A stretch of 9,417 nt of DNA from an uncultured Mycoplasmatota bacterium (GCA_947643295.1 CANRVM010000040.1:1-9417); one strand, 5' to 3'; shown: positions 1 to 7,864, numbered from the stretch's first letter. Notes: generated by a model not told the origin, from the letters alone. Translations and numbers: made by a program.

Positions 1-499
1 TATTGCAAATTTTGCAACAGTTCAAAAAGAAGGAATTAGGAAAGTCGAAAGAAATATTGATTATTATAATTTAGATGTAATAATAAGCGTAGGGTACCGT
101 GTTAAATCTTTAGAGGGTGTAAGATTCAGAAAATGGGCAACTGCAAGAATTAAAGAATACATAATTAAAGGATATACTATGGATGATGAGCGTTTTAAAA
201 ATTTAGGCGGTGGAAAATATTTTTATGAATTAATAAACCGCATTAAAGATATCCAATCAAGTGAAAAAGTATTATATAGACAAGTTCTTGATTTGTATGC
301 TACTGCAATTGAATATAATCCTAATGCTCCCGAAACTATAAGATTCTTTAAAATTGTGCAGAACAAATTCCATTTTGCAGCACATGGAAACACTTCCGCA
401 GAAGTTATCTATAATCGTGCTGGTGCAGACAAGTTATTTTTTCATCCGATGTTGCAAAATAATATAAAACGGAAACAAGAGTTATTAATTAAACGATGA
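1..499 (+). pseudogene. RhuM-family protein fragment, open at the left edge and truncated at its C-terminus
   Basis: The frame is open from base 2 and ends at TGA 497-499. The translation matches the middle of RhuM-family (virulence-associated, DNA-binding-like) proteins: an ANFATV stretch, then NLDVIISVGYRVKS, RFRKWAT, a long helical stretch, and a HGNTSAEVIYNRA block around 378-428. Family members are about 330 residues and normally continue past this block for another 100 or so. Here similarity stops near 440 and is replaced by unrelated residues before the stop. The first methionine in the window (179) lies inside the conserved region, so it is not the true start, which is upstream of the window. 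RhuM genes are common in defence and mobile islands; their biochemical role is not established. It is broken at the 3' side; whether the truncated product is made is unknown. Confidence 0.8.
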
Positions 500-691
500 G
501 AAGGAATATTTTGTTTTCAATTAAATATTGAAGAAGGAACCAATTTGAAATCACAATCTGTGACCTCAAGTTTAAGGAATGAAATAGTGCATGGTGGAAT
601 AAGATATTTACCGTATGTTTTAACTGAGCAAGGAATAATGATGTTATCTGGTCTTTTTAAAAGTGATAAAGTGTGGCATCATTTAGTCTAA
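450..691 (+). pseudogene. ORF6N-domain remnant (phage-type DNA-binding protein), N-terminal part missing
   Basis: Reading on in the RhuM frame past TGA 497-499, the translation from about 509 gives FCFQLN, then NLKSQSVTSS, then GGIRYLPYVLTEQGIMMLSG, ending at TAA 689-691. This is the typical second half of the ORF6N domain (the FxFQLT, LKSQ, RYLPYAFTEQG pattern), found in phage antirepressor-like and KilA-N-related proteins. The N-terminal strand-helix part and everything after the domain are missing. A NNIKR stretch at about 450-464 could be the residue of the usual KRNIxRF segment, but that is uncertain. There is no start codon or ribosome binding site of its own. It is a decayed piece joined to the RhuM fragment. 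Confidence 0.75.
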
Positions 692-847
692 AAACTTCCT
701 TAGGATAAAGAAACAAGGTTACTTAAAAAACGTTTTATTTCGAAAAAAGAATGTTATTATGTTAAAATAATGAATAGACTGATGGAGTAATAGGTATTTC
801 TACATACCACGTTGATTGTATTCACAAATAGGAAAGGATAATAGTTA
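692..847. other. Short gap without a gene
   Basis: About 155 bases between the ORF6N remnant and the next RhuM start. AT-rich, with stops in all frames. No convincing promoter: AT-rich hexamers such as TAAAAT at 763-768 exist but lack a matching -35 at normal spacing. A ribosome binding site, AAAGGA at 833-838, precedes the ATG at 848 by 9 bases, so this upstream end belongs to the second RhuM gene. Confidence 0.5.
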
Positions 848-1051
848 ATGAATCATAAGTTAATTGGTAATGAAAATAATATAATTTTTTATGAAGATAA
901 GAATAATAATACGAAAGTTGAAGTAAGATTGCTTGATGAGGATGTATGGCTAAATGTTAATGCAATTGCTACTTTATTTAATGTGCAAAGACCTGCGATT
1001 GTGAAGCATATTAGTAATATATACAAAGATGAAGAACTTGATAAAAGTTGA
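848..1051 (+). pseudogene. RhuM-family protein, N-terminal fragment only (second copy)
   Basis: 67 residues starting at ATG 848 behind AAAGGA. The translation matches the start of RhuM-family proteins: IIFYEDKNNNTKVEVRLLDE, VWLN, the helix-turn-helix-like segment around TLFNVQRPAIVKHI, then SNIYKDEELDKS. Full-length relatives carry on here with a VxANFAT stretch and some 270 more residues. In this copy the frame meets TGA at 1049-1051, and homology ends at the S codon 1046-1048, which is where a perfect palindrome begins. The gene is therefore a 3'-truncated remnant. It is a different copy from the fragment at the left edge, which begins near the same family position where this one ends, although that coincidence may only reflect where the window was cut. 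Confidence 0.8.
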
Positions 1052-1511
1052 ACTTGTTCCAAAATGGAACAAGTTCAACTGGAAGGAAATAGAAGAGATT
1101 CTAAAAATAAATGGTTTTGATGATATTCGAGAGTATCCAGAATGGGTTTCGATAGATTTTATAAGAAGAGGAAAACCAGCTCATTTATTTACAAGAGAAG
1201 AACTAGAGCAAGAAATAAAAAAGGCCGATGATCGTGTTTCAAATCAACTAATAATTGATGAAAATGGGTATGTTAAGGTAACTAGAAATGAAGGTTATGG
1301 AAAATTGTATCTAGTACGATTTGAGCAATGGGATGCTGGAAATAGATATGTCGGAAAGTATGCAGATTTATCCTTATTTAACGTTCTTTACCTAGTAGCA
1401 TTAGATGGTTGGTTGAATTATTTGAAAACAGGAAGGGGACAATATATGGATGATTATGATAAAGAATTAAACGAAGAAGAGTTAATAAAAGAAATAAAAA
1501 AACACTATTAA
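1029..1511 (+). CDS. Hypothetical protein, probably 5'-truncated and fused to RhuM sequence
   Basis: 160 codons ending at TAA 1509-1511. I do not recognise the family. The protein is soluble and charged, with many Trp and Tyr (FNWKEIEEILK, EYPEWVSIDF, a DENGYVKV segment, YLVRFEQWDAGNRYVGKY, ALDGWLNYLKTGRGQ) and an acidic helical tail. The only ATG (1029) has no ribosome binding site and sits inside the RhuM fragment in another frame. The first five or six codons are thus out-of-frame RhuM DNA, and the next eleven or so are the palindrome. The native start was probably lost when the junction formed. Translation, if any, would depend on coupling to the RhuM fragment, whose stop at 1051 overlaps this start by 23 bases. 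Nothing in it suggests a transposase. It could also be an intact small gene with an unusual start. Confidence 0.5.
   Translation: MKNLIKVELVPKWNKFNWKEIEEILKINGFDDIREYPEWVSIDFIRRGKPAHLFTREELEQEIKKADDRVSNQLIIDENGYVKVTRNEGYGKLYLVRFEQWDAGNRYVGKYADLSLFNVLYLVALDGWLNYLKTGRGQYMDDYDKELNEEELIKEIKKHY
1046..1080. repeat. Perfect 16-bp inverted repeat with a 3-base loop at a gene breakpoint
   Basis: Left arm AGTTGAACTTGTTCCA (1046-1061), loop AAA (1062-1064), right arm TGGAACAAGTTCAACT (1065-1080). All 16 positions pair, and pairing stops at the flanking bases. The left arm contains the stop codon of the truncated RhuM fragment and starts where RhuM similarity ends. The right arm lies in the next reading frame, which is open through the whole palindrome. 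It has no T-run after it, so it is not a classical intrinsic terminator. It could be a fold-back junction left by a rearrangement, the end of a small mobile element, or an insertion scar. Confidence 0.9.
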
Positions 1512-1704
1512 AATTTTCTTCCTAAACTTAGCATTTTGTAGCAAAAGTAGAGCAATTGATTAAGTAGATTCTGTTAAAGAAAAAGTTGATAGTGAAGCAT
1601 CGGTTTCTATATATTACTAAAAAAACAATGTATATAATATTACTTGTAAAAGGAGAAAAAGAAATTTATAATAGAACAATAACAATTTCACCATGAATAA
1701 TATA
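1512..1704. other. Non-coding, AT-rich stretch with no recognisable gene
   Basis: Stops occur in every frame. A short open patch near 1574-1620 reads VKEKVDSEASVSIYY before a stop and may be a scrap of a lost gene, but I cannot assign it. A 22-codon frame at 1628-1696 has an ATG but no ribosome binding site and is not called. No terminator hairpin with a T-run was seen. Confidence 0.4.
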
Positions 1705-1733
1705 TTGCATCCATTCCATTGTTATATTATGAT
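1705..1733 (+). promoter_or_regulatory. Sigma-A-type promoter for the GIY-YIG/helicase gene
   Basis: -35 TTGCAT at 1705-1710, a 17-base spacer, and -10 TATGAT at 1728-1733, each one or two bases from consensus. Transcription would start near 1740, giving a leader of about 58 bases. A short inverted repeat (TATAG, 4-base gap, CTATA) lies just downstream at about 1734-1747, over the expected start site, and could be an operator. Confidence 0.65.
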
Positions 1734-1784
1734 ATAGTTAGCTATAAACTTATGGCAAGGTGTAGTTATATCTTTTAAAGAGGT

Positions 1785-1790
1785 AGGTGG
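1785..1790 (+). promoter_or_regulatory. Ribosome binding site of the GIY-YIG/helicase gene
   Basis: AGGTGG, 7 bases before ATG 1798, preceded by another AGG. It supports the start at 1798; no other in-frame start upstream is as well placed. Confidence 0.6.
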
Positions 1791-1797
1791 TAACGCT

Positions 1798-3417
1798 ATG
1801 GAGATAAGATCTTATGATTTCCAAGCTGGAGATTTTAAAAATTGGGAGATTGCTAATCCTTATCATTGTCTTTATATTTTGGAAGGAAAGAAATATATGT
1901 ATATTGGTGAAACCACAAATGTAAAAAGAAGGGCAAAGGAACATAAACAAAAGGTAAAAGAAAAGCGTTATCAATTTCATACGATGCATATAGTAACAGA
2001 TCATCATGCCAATGCGACCATCATGAAACATTATGAATGCCTTTTGACAAGTTTGATGGAGATAGAAGGAAGATATACAATAGTAAGTGAATCTAAATAT
2101 AAATACCTTTTTTATGATAAGAAAAATGAATATGAGTTAAAATTTGATAAATTATGGTTATTACTTGAAAAAAAAGGACTAGTGAGAGAAAAGGAATTTG
2201 ATAATTTGTTAACGATGGAAAAATTTAGTCATTCTCCTTTTAAATTATTAAATGAGGAACAGAAAAATGCACTGAAAGCGATTCTTAATATTTTAAATAC
2301 AAAGGAAGACCAACCAGTAGATAAAAACTATCAAGCAAGACCATTAAAAATTACAGGAATGGCTGGTACGGGAAAAACAGTACTTGCTATTACGCTTTTT
2401 GATTATTTAAAAAGGGATATCCATTTTCATACGAAAAAAATTGCAATTGTGGTTGCGAATCCTTCTTTACGGGAAGAAATAAAATTCACTTTGAAATGTC
2501 TGAATTATGCGAAGAATAATGTCATTGCTCCTATTGATGTAACGAGAAAGAAATACGATATTATCATTTGTGATGAAGCTCATAAATTAAGAAGAAATAA
2601 AAATTTGCATTTTTATTCCAAAGCCTTTCAAAAAGGCAATGAGAGATTGGGACTTGATTATACTCATGATGAGTTAGACTGGATTTTAATGCAGGCAAAA
2701 ACAACAATTTTGTTTTATGATGAAAAGCAAATTGTTTCTCCTTCTGAAATTCCAAAAGAAGTATTTAAAAAGAAGATAGAAACGCAAGAAAGAGGCTATC
2801 GTCCTATTGAGTTAAAAAAACAAATGCGAGTGCAAGCAGGAAGAACATATATAAAGTATATTTATGATATTCTTTATGGAAAAGAACCCGAAAGAAAAAA
2901 ATTTAACAACTATACTCTGCAAATAGTAGATAGCTATCAAGAATTAAATGAAATTATCAAAGAAAAAGAGAAAAAATATGGATTAAGTAGAAAAGCAAGT
3001 GGTTATGGATTTGAATACCGAAATGATAATACCAGTGATTCTCATACGATTTTGATTGACCATACAAAAGCAAAATGGAATACGTGTACAAAGGGTTGGA
3101 TTCGAAAACAAGAATGTAAACAAGAAATTGGTAGTATTTACACACTATGTGGGATTGATTTAAATTACTTAGGACTTATCATTGGACCGGAATTGTATTA
3201 TGATACCAAAGAGAAAAAAATTAAGTTAAATAAAGAAGAATTTTACGATAATGTCGTGAAAAAACAGGAGTCCGATGAAGAAATTTACAACCATGTTTTG
3301 AATGCTTATGGTATTCTTCTAACAAGAGCCATTATGGGAACTTATATCTATATATGTGATGATAATTTAAGAAAATATCTAGAAAAATTTTTTTCATCCG
3401 AAAGAACACAAAAATAA
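1798..3417 (+). CDS. GIY-YIG nuclease fused to a Schlafen-group-3 (DUF2075) DNA/RNA helicase
   Basis: 539 residues. Residues about 20-85 form a GIY-YIG endonuclease domain: LYILE at 25-29 as the GIY element, YIG at 35-37, arginines 44-45 and His49 in the RRAKEH segment, and Glu80 (HYE) as the likely metal ligand, so the active site looks intact. Residues about 150-530 are a superfamily-1-like helicase of the DUF2075 type: Walker A GMAGTGKT at 187-194, Walker B with DEAH at 259-262, a KKQMR motif at 340-344, the EIGSIYTLCGIDLNYLGLII segment near 450, and an LLTR motif near 507-510. The expected action is ATP-driven movement on DNA or RNA coupled to strand cutting in the cytoplasm. It has its own promoter and ends 127 bases before the NACHT gene start, in the same direction. 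Proteins of this family occur often in defence islands; a role in defence is inferred from context, and no target is evident. Confidence 0.88.
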   Translation: MEIRSYDFQAGDFKNWEIANPYHCLYILEGKKYMYIGETTNVKRRAKEHKQKVKEKRYQFHTMHIVTDHHANATIMKHYECLLTSLMEIEGRYTIVSESKYKYLFYDKKNEYELKFDKLWLLLEKKGLVREKEFDNLLTMEKFSHSPFKLLNEEQKNALKAILNILNTKEDQPVDKNYQARPLKITGMAGTGKTVLAITLFDYLKRDIHFHTKKIAIVVANPSLREEIKFTLKCLNYAKNNVIAPIDVTRKKYDIIICDEAHKLRRNKNLHFYSKAFQKGNERLGLDYTHDELDWILMQAKTTILFYDEKQIVSPSEIPKEVFKKKIETQERGYRPIELKKQMRVQAGRTYIKYIYDILYGKEPERKKFNNYTLQIVDSYQELNEIIKEKEKKYGLSRKASGYGFEYRNDNTSDSHTILIDHTKAKWNTCTKGWIRKQECKQEIGSIYTLCGIDLNYLGLIIGPELYYDTKEKKIKLNKEEFYDNVVKKQESDEEIYNHVLNAYGILLTRAIMGTYIYICDDNLRKYLEKFFSSERTQK

Positions 3418-3453
3418 GAAGAGGAGATTGTGAGTTAAAACAATTATATTTTC

Positions 3454-3482
3454 TTGCACTGTTAGATAAATATCGATATAAT
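3454..3482 (+). promoter_or_regulatory. Strong sigma-A-type promoter for the NACHT gene
   Basis: -35 TTGCAC at 3454-3459, a 17-base spacer, and a perfect -10 TATAAT at 3477-3482. Transcription would start near 3489. The region just after it contains an inverted repeat (ATAGG 3484-3488, CCTAT 3498-3502) overlapping the start site, a possible repressor site. It means the NACHT gene need not rely on read-through from the helicase gene. Confidence 0.75.
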
Positions 3483-3483
3483 A

Positions 3484-3502
3484 ATAGGTAATATTTTCCT
3501 AT
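3484..3502. repeat. Small inverted repeat at the transcription start, possible operator
   Basis: ATAGG, 9 bases, CCTAT. It is placed where RNA polymerase would begin transcription from the promoter at 3454-3482. Five-base arms are weak evidence in AT-rich DNA; the placement is the only reason to list it. Confidence 0.3.
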
Positions 3503-3530
3503 CATGAGAGAGGAAGTATGGTAAGAAAAT

Positions 3531-3538
3531 GGAAGGAG
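3531..3538 (+). promoter_or_regulatory. Ribosome binding site that decides the NACHT gene start
   Basis: GGAAGGAG, 6 bases before ATG 3545. The earlier in-frame ATG at 3518 has only AGAGGA with about four bases of spacing. The downstream start is therefore preferred, shortening the product by nine residues. Confidence 0.65.
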
Positions 3539-3544
3539 CTTATT

Positions 3545-6500
3545 ATGAAAGACTGTCAGTTTAAAGATATCGAGAAATATCTTAGGAAAGATGCGAAAAT
3601 TGGAAAGGATATTTTGGATGCCTTTGAAAGTTTATCTGATGCAGCAATTGTTTTTAGTCCGATTGTATTTGGGCCTAAAGCCACTTCTTTATTTCAGTTG
3701 TTGGATGTGAAAGATCGTCTATTTCAATTAGGAAATAAAGTGCTTGACTATATTACCAAGCAGAAAGAAACCGATTATATTAGTAGAACAGAACAATTGA
3801 GGATTGCTTATTCTCTTATTGGTTATACTTCTTACTTTGAGGCTCTTCAAAATAGTATGCCAGAGGATGTTTTAAAAAAGATAAGAGTAAAATTTAGTAA
3901 AAATAGGGAGTTACAAAAAGAAAATTCTGCTTCTTCAGAATTATTAGGAATGGCTTCTACGATGGTAGATAAATCATGTCTGTGTTTTTATACGGATCAT
4001 GTTACTTCTTTTGCGGAGATAAAAAAGCAATTGCTAGAAGTGTATACAAGAGCAACAAAGAATATGTTGGGGCTTATTTTAACGGAGAATATTTACGATG
4101 AAGAAAAAGAAGAGGAGAAAAAAGCTTTAGAAAAAGTAAAAGAGATATTGGATGCAATACCAAAAGATGCTCTTAAAATATACGAAGCACAGTATTTAAA
4201 GTTGGCTGACGAATATGAAGATTTTGCCTACTTTGCTCAATTAAAGAATTTTGAAGGTCTTCATTATGCAATAAAGAAGAATCAAATTGCTATGGATAAA
4301 ATTGCTAATCTTACGGAAGAGATTGATGTAGGACTTAAAAATTTAAATGATATTGTCAACTCCATTGTAACAGATTATCATAGTATTCAAGCACAAGATC
4401 TTATTGATGATTTAAGAAAAAAATATTTGTCCATGATTGAAGAACCTATCATTGATGATAAAGAAATCAGTTCGGACAAAGAAATGATTCCCTTACGGTT
4501 TCCTAGAATAGTAGATGCCTTTATTCCTCAGTCATATAAATGTTTCTCTTATATAAATAAGGATATTAAGCTAGAAGATACTAAGGTTTGGGACCGTGTA
4601 TCCATTCAGTCAAATTTAGATCAGTTTTTCATCCAATATCTTTATTCCATCGATAGTATTAACTATCCACTTATTATTTTGGGACAGCCGGGAAGTGGTA
4701 AATCATTATTAACAAAGGTTCTTTCTGCTCAATTAATGAGTAATTCTTATACCGTGGTACGTATTCCTCTTCGAGAGGTGAATGCAGAAGTTGGTATTGA
4801 TGCTTTAGTAGAAGAACAAATAAGAAAATTAACTAGTAGAACCTTACCTCAAGGATATGGTGAATTTGCTAGTCAGTTTAATGAAAAGCCTTTAACTATC
4901 ATTTTAGATGGATATGATGAACTTCTTCAAGCAAAAGGAGATGTCTTTTCTGGATATCTAGAAAAAGTTCGTACTTTTCAACAAGAGCAAAAGACAATGA
5001 AACGTCCTGTTCGAATCATTATTACTAGTCGAGTTACCTTGATTGATAAAGCAAAAATTCCTCTTCATTCTACGATTCTTCGTTTGATGGAATTTGATGT
5101 CAATCAAAGAAAGAAATGGATGGATATTTGGAATCAGGTCAATGCTGATTATTTTGAAAGAAAGAAGATAAAACCTTTTACACTATCGATAAAGGATGAG
5201 AAGAAGGAAAGTAGTCTTATCGAATTAGCTGAACAACCTTTACTACTTTTGATGCTTGCTCTTTATGATTCCGAAGCAAATGAACTAGGTAAGATGAGTG
5301 ATATGAAACGAACCGAGTTGTATGATAATCTTTTGCGTAGATTCGTTCGTAGAGAAAGAAGAAGATATGTGGTAGGATTTGAAGAGAAAACAGCCATAGA
5401 ACAAGAAAAAATAATTGATCAAGAAATGGAACGTCTTGGAATTGTTGCTATTGGGATGTACAATCGAGAAGAAGTGGTCATCCGTTCTAGCCAATTAGAA
5501 AAAGATTTGGATATATTTAAAGCTCATAGAGAAGATGGCAGTCCTAAACTGAATACCTTAAAAGAATCGGAGTCTGTCTTAGGTGGTTTCTTCTTTATTC
5601 ATCAGTCGATGGCACAAGATATGGAAGATGATAAGGATACTTCGGAGAGTGCTTACGAATTTTTACATAATACATTTGGTGAATTCCTAACAGCTGATTT
5701 TATTTTACGAAATACAGTGAATGAGGTATGTAATATTTATATTGATAGAAAATATAAGTCCTCTAGTTTAGCAAGTCGATTATCCACTACTTCTTCTCTA
5801 AGTTCTAATTGGTTTTATTGTCTTATGTTTGTACCACTTTACTCAAGACCTGTTGTCATTGAAATGTTACGAGAACATATGAAAAAAGCATTAGAACATA
5901 AACTAAAAATTCATGAGTTTCTAGTGGAGATTACAGAAGAGGAATTTGTAGAAAATTTACAATTTTTGATACAAGATCAACTAAATAGTGTCTTAAATAC
6001 AAAAAATATTCCAAGTGTGATGCAAAGTGATATTACTTTAGATTCCGACATGCCTCTAATAGGTTATTTATCTACTTATACACTCAATTTAATTTTACTA
6101 GCAAGTACACTTAGTTCAGACGGTTTCTTATTCAGGGAAGAACAATTCTGTCTTCCTGGTTTGGATGTTTTACAATCTCGTCCTTGGGATAAATTAACTA
6201 CCTTGTGGAAGGCATGGTTTGCTCCTACTGACTTAATGGGGTTATCTGTTATTTTGAAGACAAGACGAAAAAAAGCGGATACCGTTTTAATTACCTGTAA
6301 TGAGAAATTTGAAGCTACTAGATATGAACAACCAATTGATATTTTCCTTTGTGTTTCTTCCACTCTCTCTGATACGTTATCGATTAGTTTATCAGGACTA
6401 CATACCCCACGTTTTCGGGAAATTACAAAGAGAAATCATAGAGAACTTTATCGTATGTTAAAAGAGGAAAACCCTAACTTTTATTTTTCCTATCTTGTTA

Positions 6501-7762
6501 CTTTATTACGAAATGAAATCAATGGCCTACCAGAAAGTAGAAAAAGAGTGGTAGATTGTACTTTCCATTATCAAAAGATCAATCAGCTTATCCGTGATAT
6601 TGTTTTAGATAGGGAAATGGATAAGGTTAATTGTGAAACTTTATTAGATATTTTTGAAATTTTAGAATGTTCGCTAAGAAGAAATGTTGTTTTCTTTTCT
6701 ACTCGTAAAGAAATTTTGGAAGTATTACCCTATATCATAAATCATGTGAGATTTGACCAAAGAAGAATAAATAGATATTCTTCACCAGAAATAATAAGTG
6801 GTGCTTATGTATTACAACTTTTAATGGGAGATGAATTTTTATCTTATTTTTATAAAAATCATTATATAGAACAGGGACTTTTTGATATGGAGTGGGAGGA
6901 TGAATTTCGTAGAACGATGCATTATCTATCTCGTTATATTAGTGTTGATGTTTTCTTTTATGCTAGGAAGGAAGATAGTATTCATCTACCATTTGAAATA
7001 ATGGAAAGATATACAGAATTAAAAAGTAGACATAAAGAAGAGATATTGTTAGAAATGATTTCTTCTACTAATATTGAAATTCTGGTGAAAACAAATCCTA
7101 AAACGTTATCTTGCTTTTTATTAAAATTAAAAGAGGATAAACAGATAAAAAAACGAGAGTTCGCAAGAGTAGTAGATGAATTTTTAATGAGATACTTGGA
7201 TCAATTAGAAACGGTTGGTCCTAAGTTTATCCCACCTAGTTCTATGATAGACGCCATTCAGTTAGCACGTGATACCAATGACCATAAGTTTATCATGCAT
7301 ATTCAAAAGATATTAGATGCTTATCTTTTTAGAGGAAATTTAGGAATGCGTAATTTCTATCAAATATGTTGTATTTATCCTCGTTTTATCATTTGTTTGA
7401 TTGAATTGTTACCAGAGCTTTTTCAAGCCTTGCTTTTTGAATCCGTAGACAGCCCATATTTTGAACGGAATTTTCGATTTGCCAATAGACAAAAGTTATT
7501 TGAGTATATGGAATTACTAAAATCTTTCCATAAATTATCGAAGGAGATTTTTCTTGATTCGAATCAAGCGATGAAGATGTTCCGTGGATTTGACCGGATG
7601 ATAAGTAACACCTTTATAGTGGAGAATCTAGAAGTGGAGCAATTGACAATGAATCAATTACATATTCTAGAATGGTATGCTAAATTTACAAAGAGTAAAG
7701 AGACATCCTTAAAAATAAAGGAATTGTTAAATCAGGAGAATTCTATTGCAAAATATAGTTAG
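3545..7762 (+). CDS. NACHT-domain STAND NTPase (bacterial NLR-like protein)
   Basis: 1405 residues from ATG 3545 (an alternative start at 3518 adds nine). Residues 1 to about 330 are mostly helical with coiled-coil-like charged stretches and no motif I know. A P-loop follows, GQPGSGKS at 380-387, then the NACHT-type Walker B LDGYDE at 454-459 with its extra acidic residues, and the arginine-ending strand RIIITSR at 490-496. After this come the LAEQPLLLLMLALYD helix block and YEFLHNTFGEFL at 704-715, both typical of a NACHT NTPase group also common in actinobacteria. Residues about 715-1405 are a long helical, repeat-like region, probably the sensor, with no recognised fold. NACHT proteins act as ligand-triggered oligomerising switches, and several bacterial ones protect against phage. 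There is no obvious toxin domain, so either the N-terminal region or a neighbour would be the effector. All ATPase motifs appear intact, and there are no frameshifts. Confidence 0.87.
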   Translation: MKDCQFKDIEKYLRKDAKIGKDILDAFESLSDAAIVFSPIVFGPKATSLFQLLDVKDRLFQLGNKVLDYITKQKETDYISRTEQLRIAYSLIGYTSYFEALQNSMPEDVLKKIRVKFSKNRELQKENSASSELLGMASTMVDKSCLCFYTDHVTSFAEIKKQLLEVYTRATKNMLGLILTENIYDEEKEEEKKALEKVKEILDAIPKDALKIYEAQYLKLADEYEDFAYFAQLKNFEGLHYAIKKNQIAMDKIANLTEEIDVGLKNLNDIVNSIVTDYHSIQAQDLIDDLRKKYLSMIEEPIIDDKEISSDKEMIPLRFPRIVDAFIPQSYKCFSYINKDIKLEDTKVWDRVSIQSNLDQFFIQYLYSIDSINYPLIILGQPGSGKSLLTKVLSAQLMSNSYTVVRIPLREVNAEVGIDALVEEQIRKLTSRTLPQGYGEFASQFNEKPLTIILDGYDELLQAKGDVFSGYLEKVRTFQQEQKTMKRPVRIIITSRVTLIDKAKIPLHSTILRLMEFDVNQRKKWMDIWNQVNADYFERKKIKPFTLSIKDEKKESSLIELAEQPLLLLMLALYDSEANELGKMSDMKRTELYDNLLRRFVRRERRRYVVGFEEKTAIEQEKIIDQEMERLGIVAIGMYNREEVVIRSSQLEKDLDIFKAHREDGSPKLNTLKESESVLGGFFFIHQSMAQDMEDDKDTSESAYEFLHNTFGEFLTADFILRNTVNEVCNIYIDRKYKSSSLASRLSTTSSLSSNWFYCLMFVPLYSRPVVIEMLREHMKKALEHKLKIHEFLVEITEEEFVENLQFLIQDQLNSVLNTKNIPSVMQSDITLDSDMPLIGYLSTYTLNLILLASTLSSDGFLFREEQFCLPGLDVLQSRPWDKLTTLWKAWFAPTDLMGLSVILKTRRKKADTVLITCNEKFEATRYEQPIDIFLCVSSTLSDTLSISLSGLHTPRFREITKRNHRELYRMLKEENPNFYFSYLVTLLRNEINGLPESRKRVVDCTFHYQKINQLIRDIVLDREMDKVNCETLLDIFEILECSLRRNVVFFSTRKEILEVLPYIINHVRFDQRRINRYSSPEIISGAYVLQLLMGDEFLSYFYKNHYIEQGLFDMEWEDEFRRTMHYLSRYISVDVFFYARKEDSIHLPFEIMERYTELKSRHKEEILLEMISSTNIEILVKTNPKTLSCFLLKLKEDKQIKKREFARVVDEFLMRYLDQLETVGPKFIPPSSMIDAIQLARDTNDHKFIMHIQKILDAYLFRGNLGMRNFYQICCIYPRFIICLIELLPELFQALLFESVDSPYFERNFRFANRQKLFEYMELLKSFHKLSKEIFLDSNQAMKMFRGFDRMISNTFIVENLEVEQLTMNQLHILEWYAKFTKSKETSLKIKELLNQENSIAKYS

Positions 7763-7864
7763 ATAGTGCTTAGAAATAAAGAAAATAAGAGGAAGTTTTG
7801 ACAAAGGGCATTTTTTAAAAAAGCAGAAACAAAACCCTAGACAGTAGATAGAAGGAATATTATA
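7763..7864. other. Spacer between the NACHT gene and the Nudix-like gene
   Basis: 102 bases. A TTGACA at 7798-7803 looks like a perfect -35, but nothing resembling a -10 lies 16-18 bases downstream. The A/T-rich palindrome around 7811-7822 has no GC stem, so it is not a convincing terminator. Either a weak promoter or simple read-through from the NACHT gene is possible. Confidence 0.4.
7851..7856 (+). promoter_or_regulatory. Ribosome binding site of the Nudix-like gene
   Basis: GAAGGA, 8 bases before ATG 7865, supporting that start over the in-frame ATG at 7886, which has no comparable site. Confidence 0.55.

Noticed and set aside
1029..1064. Programmed frameshift from the RhuM fragment into the next frame, driven by the hairpin
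   Set aside because: The next frame has no RhuM similarity, there is no classical slippery heptamer, and the hairpin sits on the stop codon rather than a few bases after a slip site.
1628..1696. Small 22-codon protein
   Set aside because: No ribosome binding site upstream, no recognisable pattern, and its 3' end runs close to the promoter of the next gene.
1750..2031. Reverse-strand open frames, including those at 2564-2755, 2957-3145, 5285-5494, 6076-6363 and 8806-9105
   Set aside because: All lie opposite well-supported genes, have Phe/Leu/Tyr/His-rich translations expected of antisense AT-rich DNA, and lack ribosome binding sites.
3471..3478. TATCGATA palindrome as an operator
   Set aside because: Eight bases, overlaps the -10 region, and is expected by chance in AT-rich DNA.
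7798..7826. Promoter from the perfect TTGACA before the Nudix-like gene
   Set aside because: No -10-like hexamer at 16-18 bases; the positions read AAGCAG or similar.
7807..7836. Intrinsic terminator after the NACHT gene
   Set aside because: The T6A6 palindrome has no GC-rich stem and no T-run after it.
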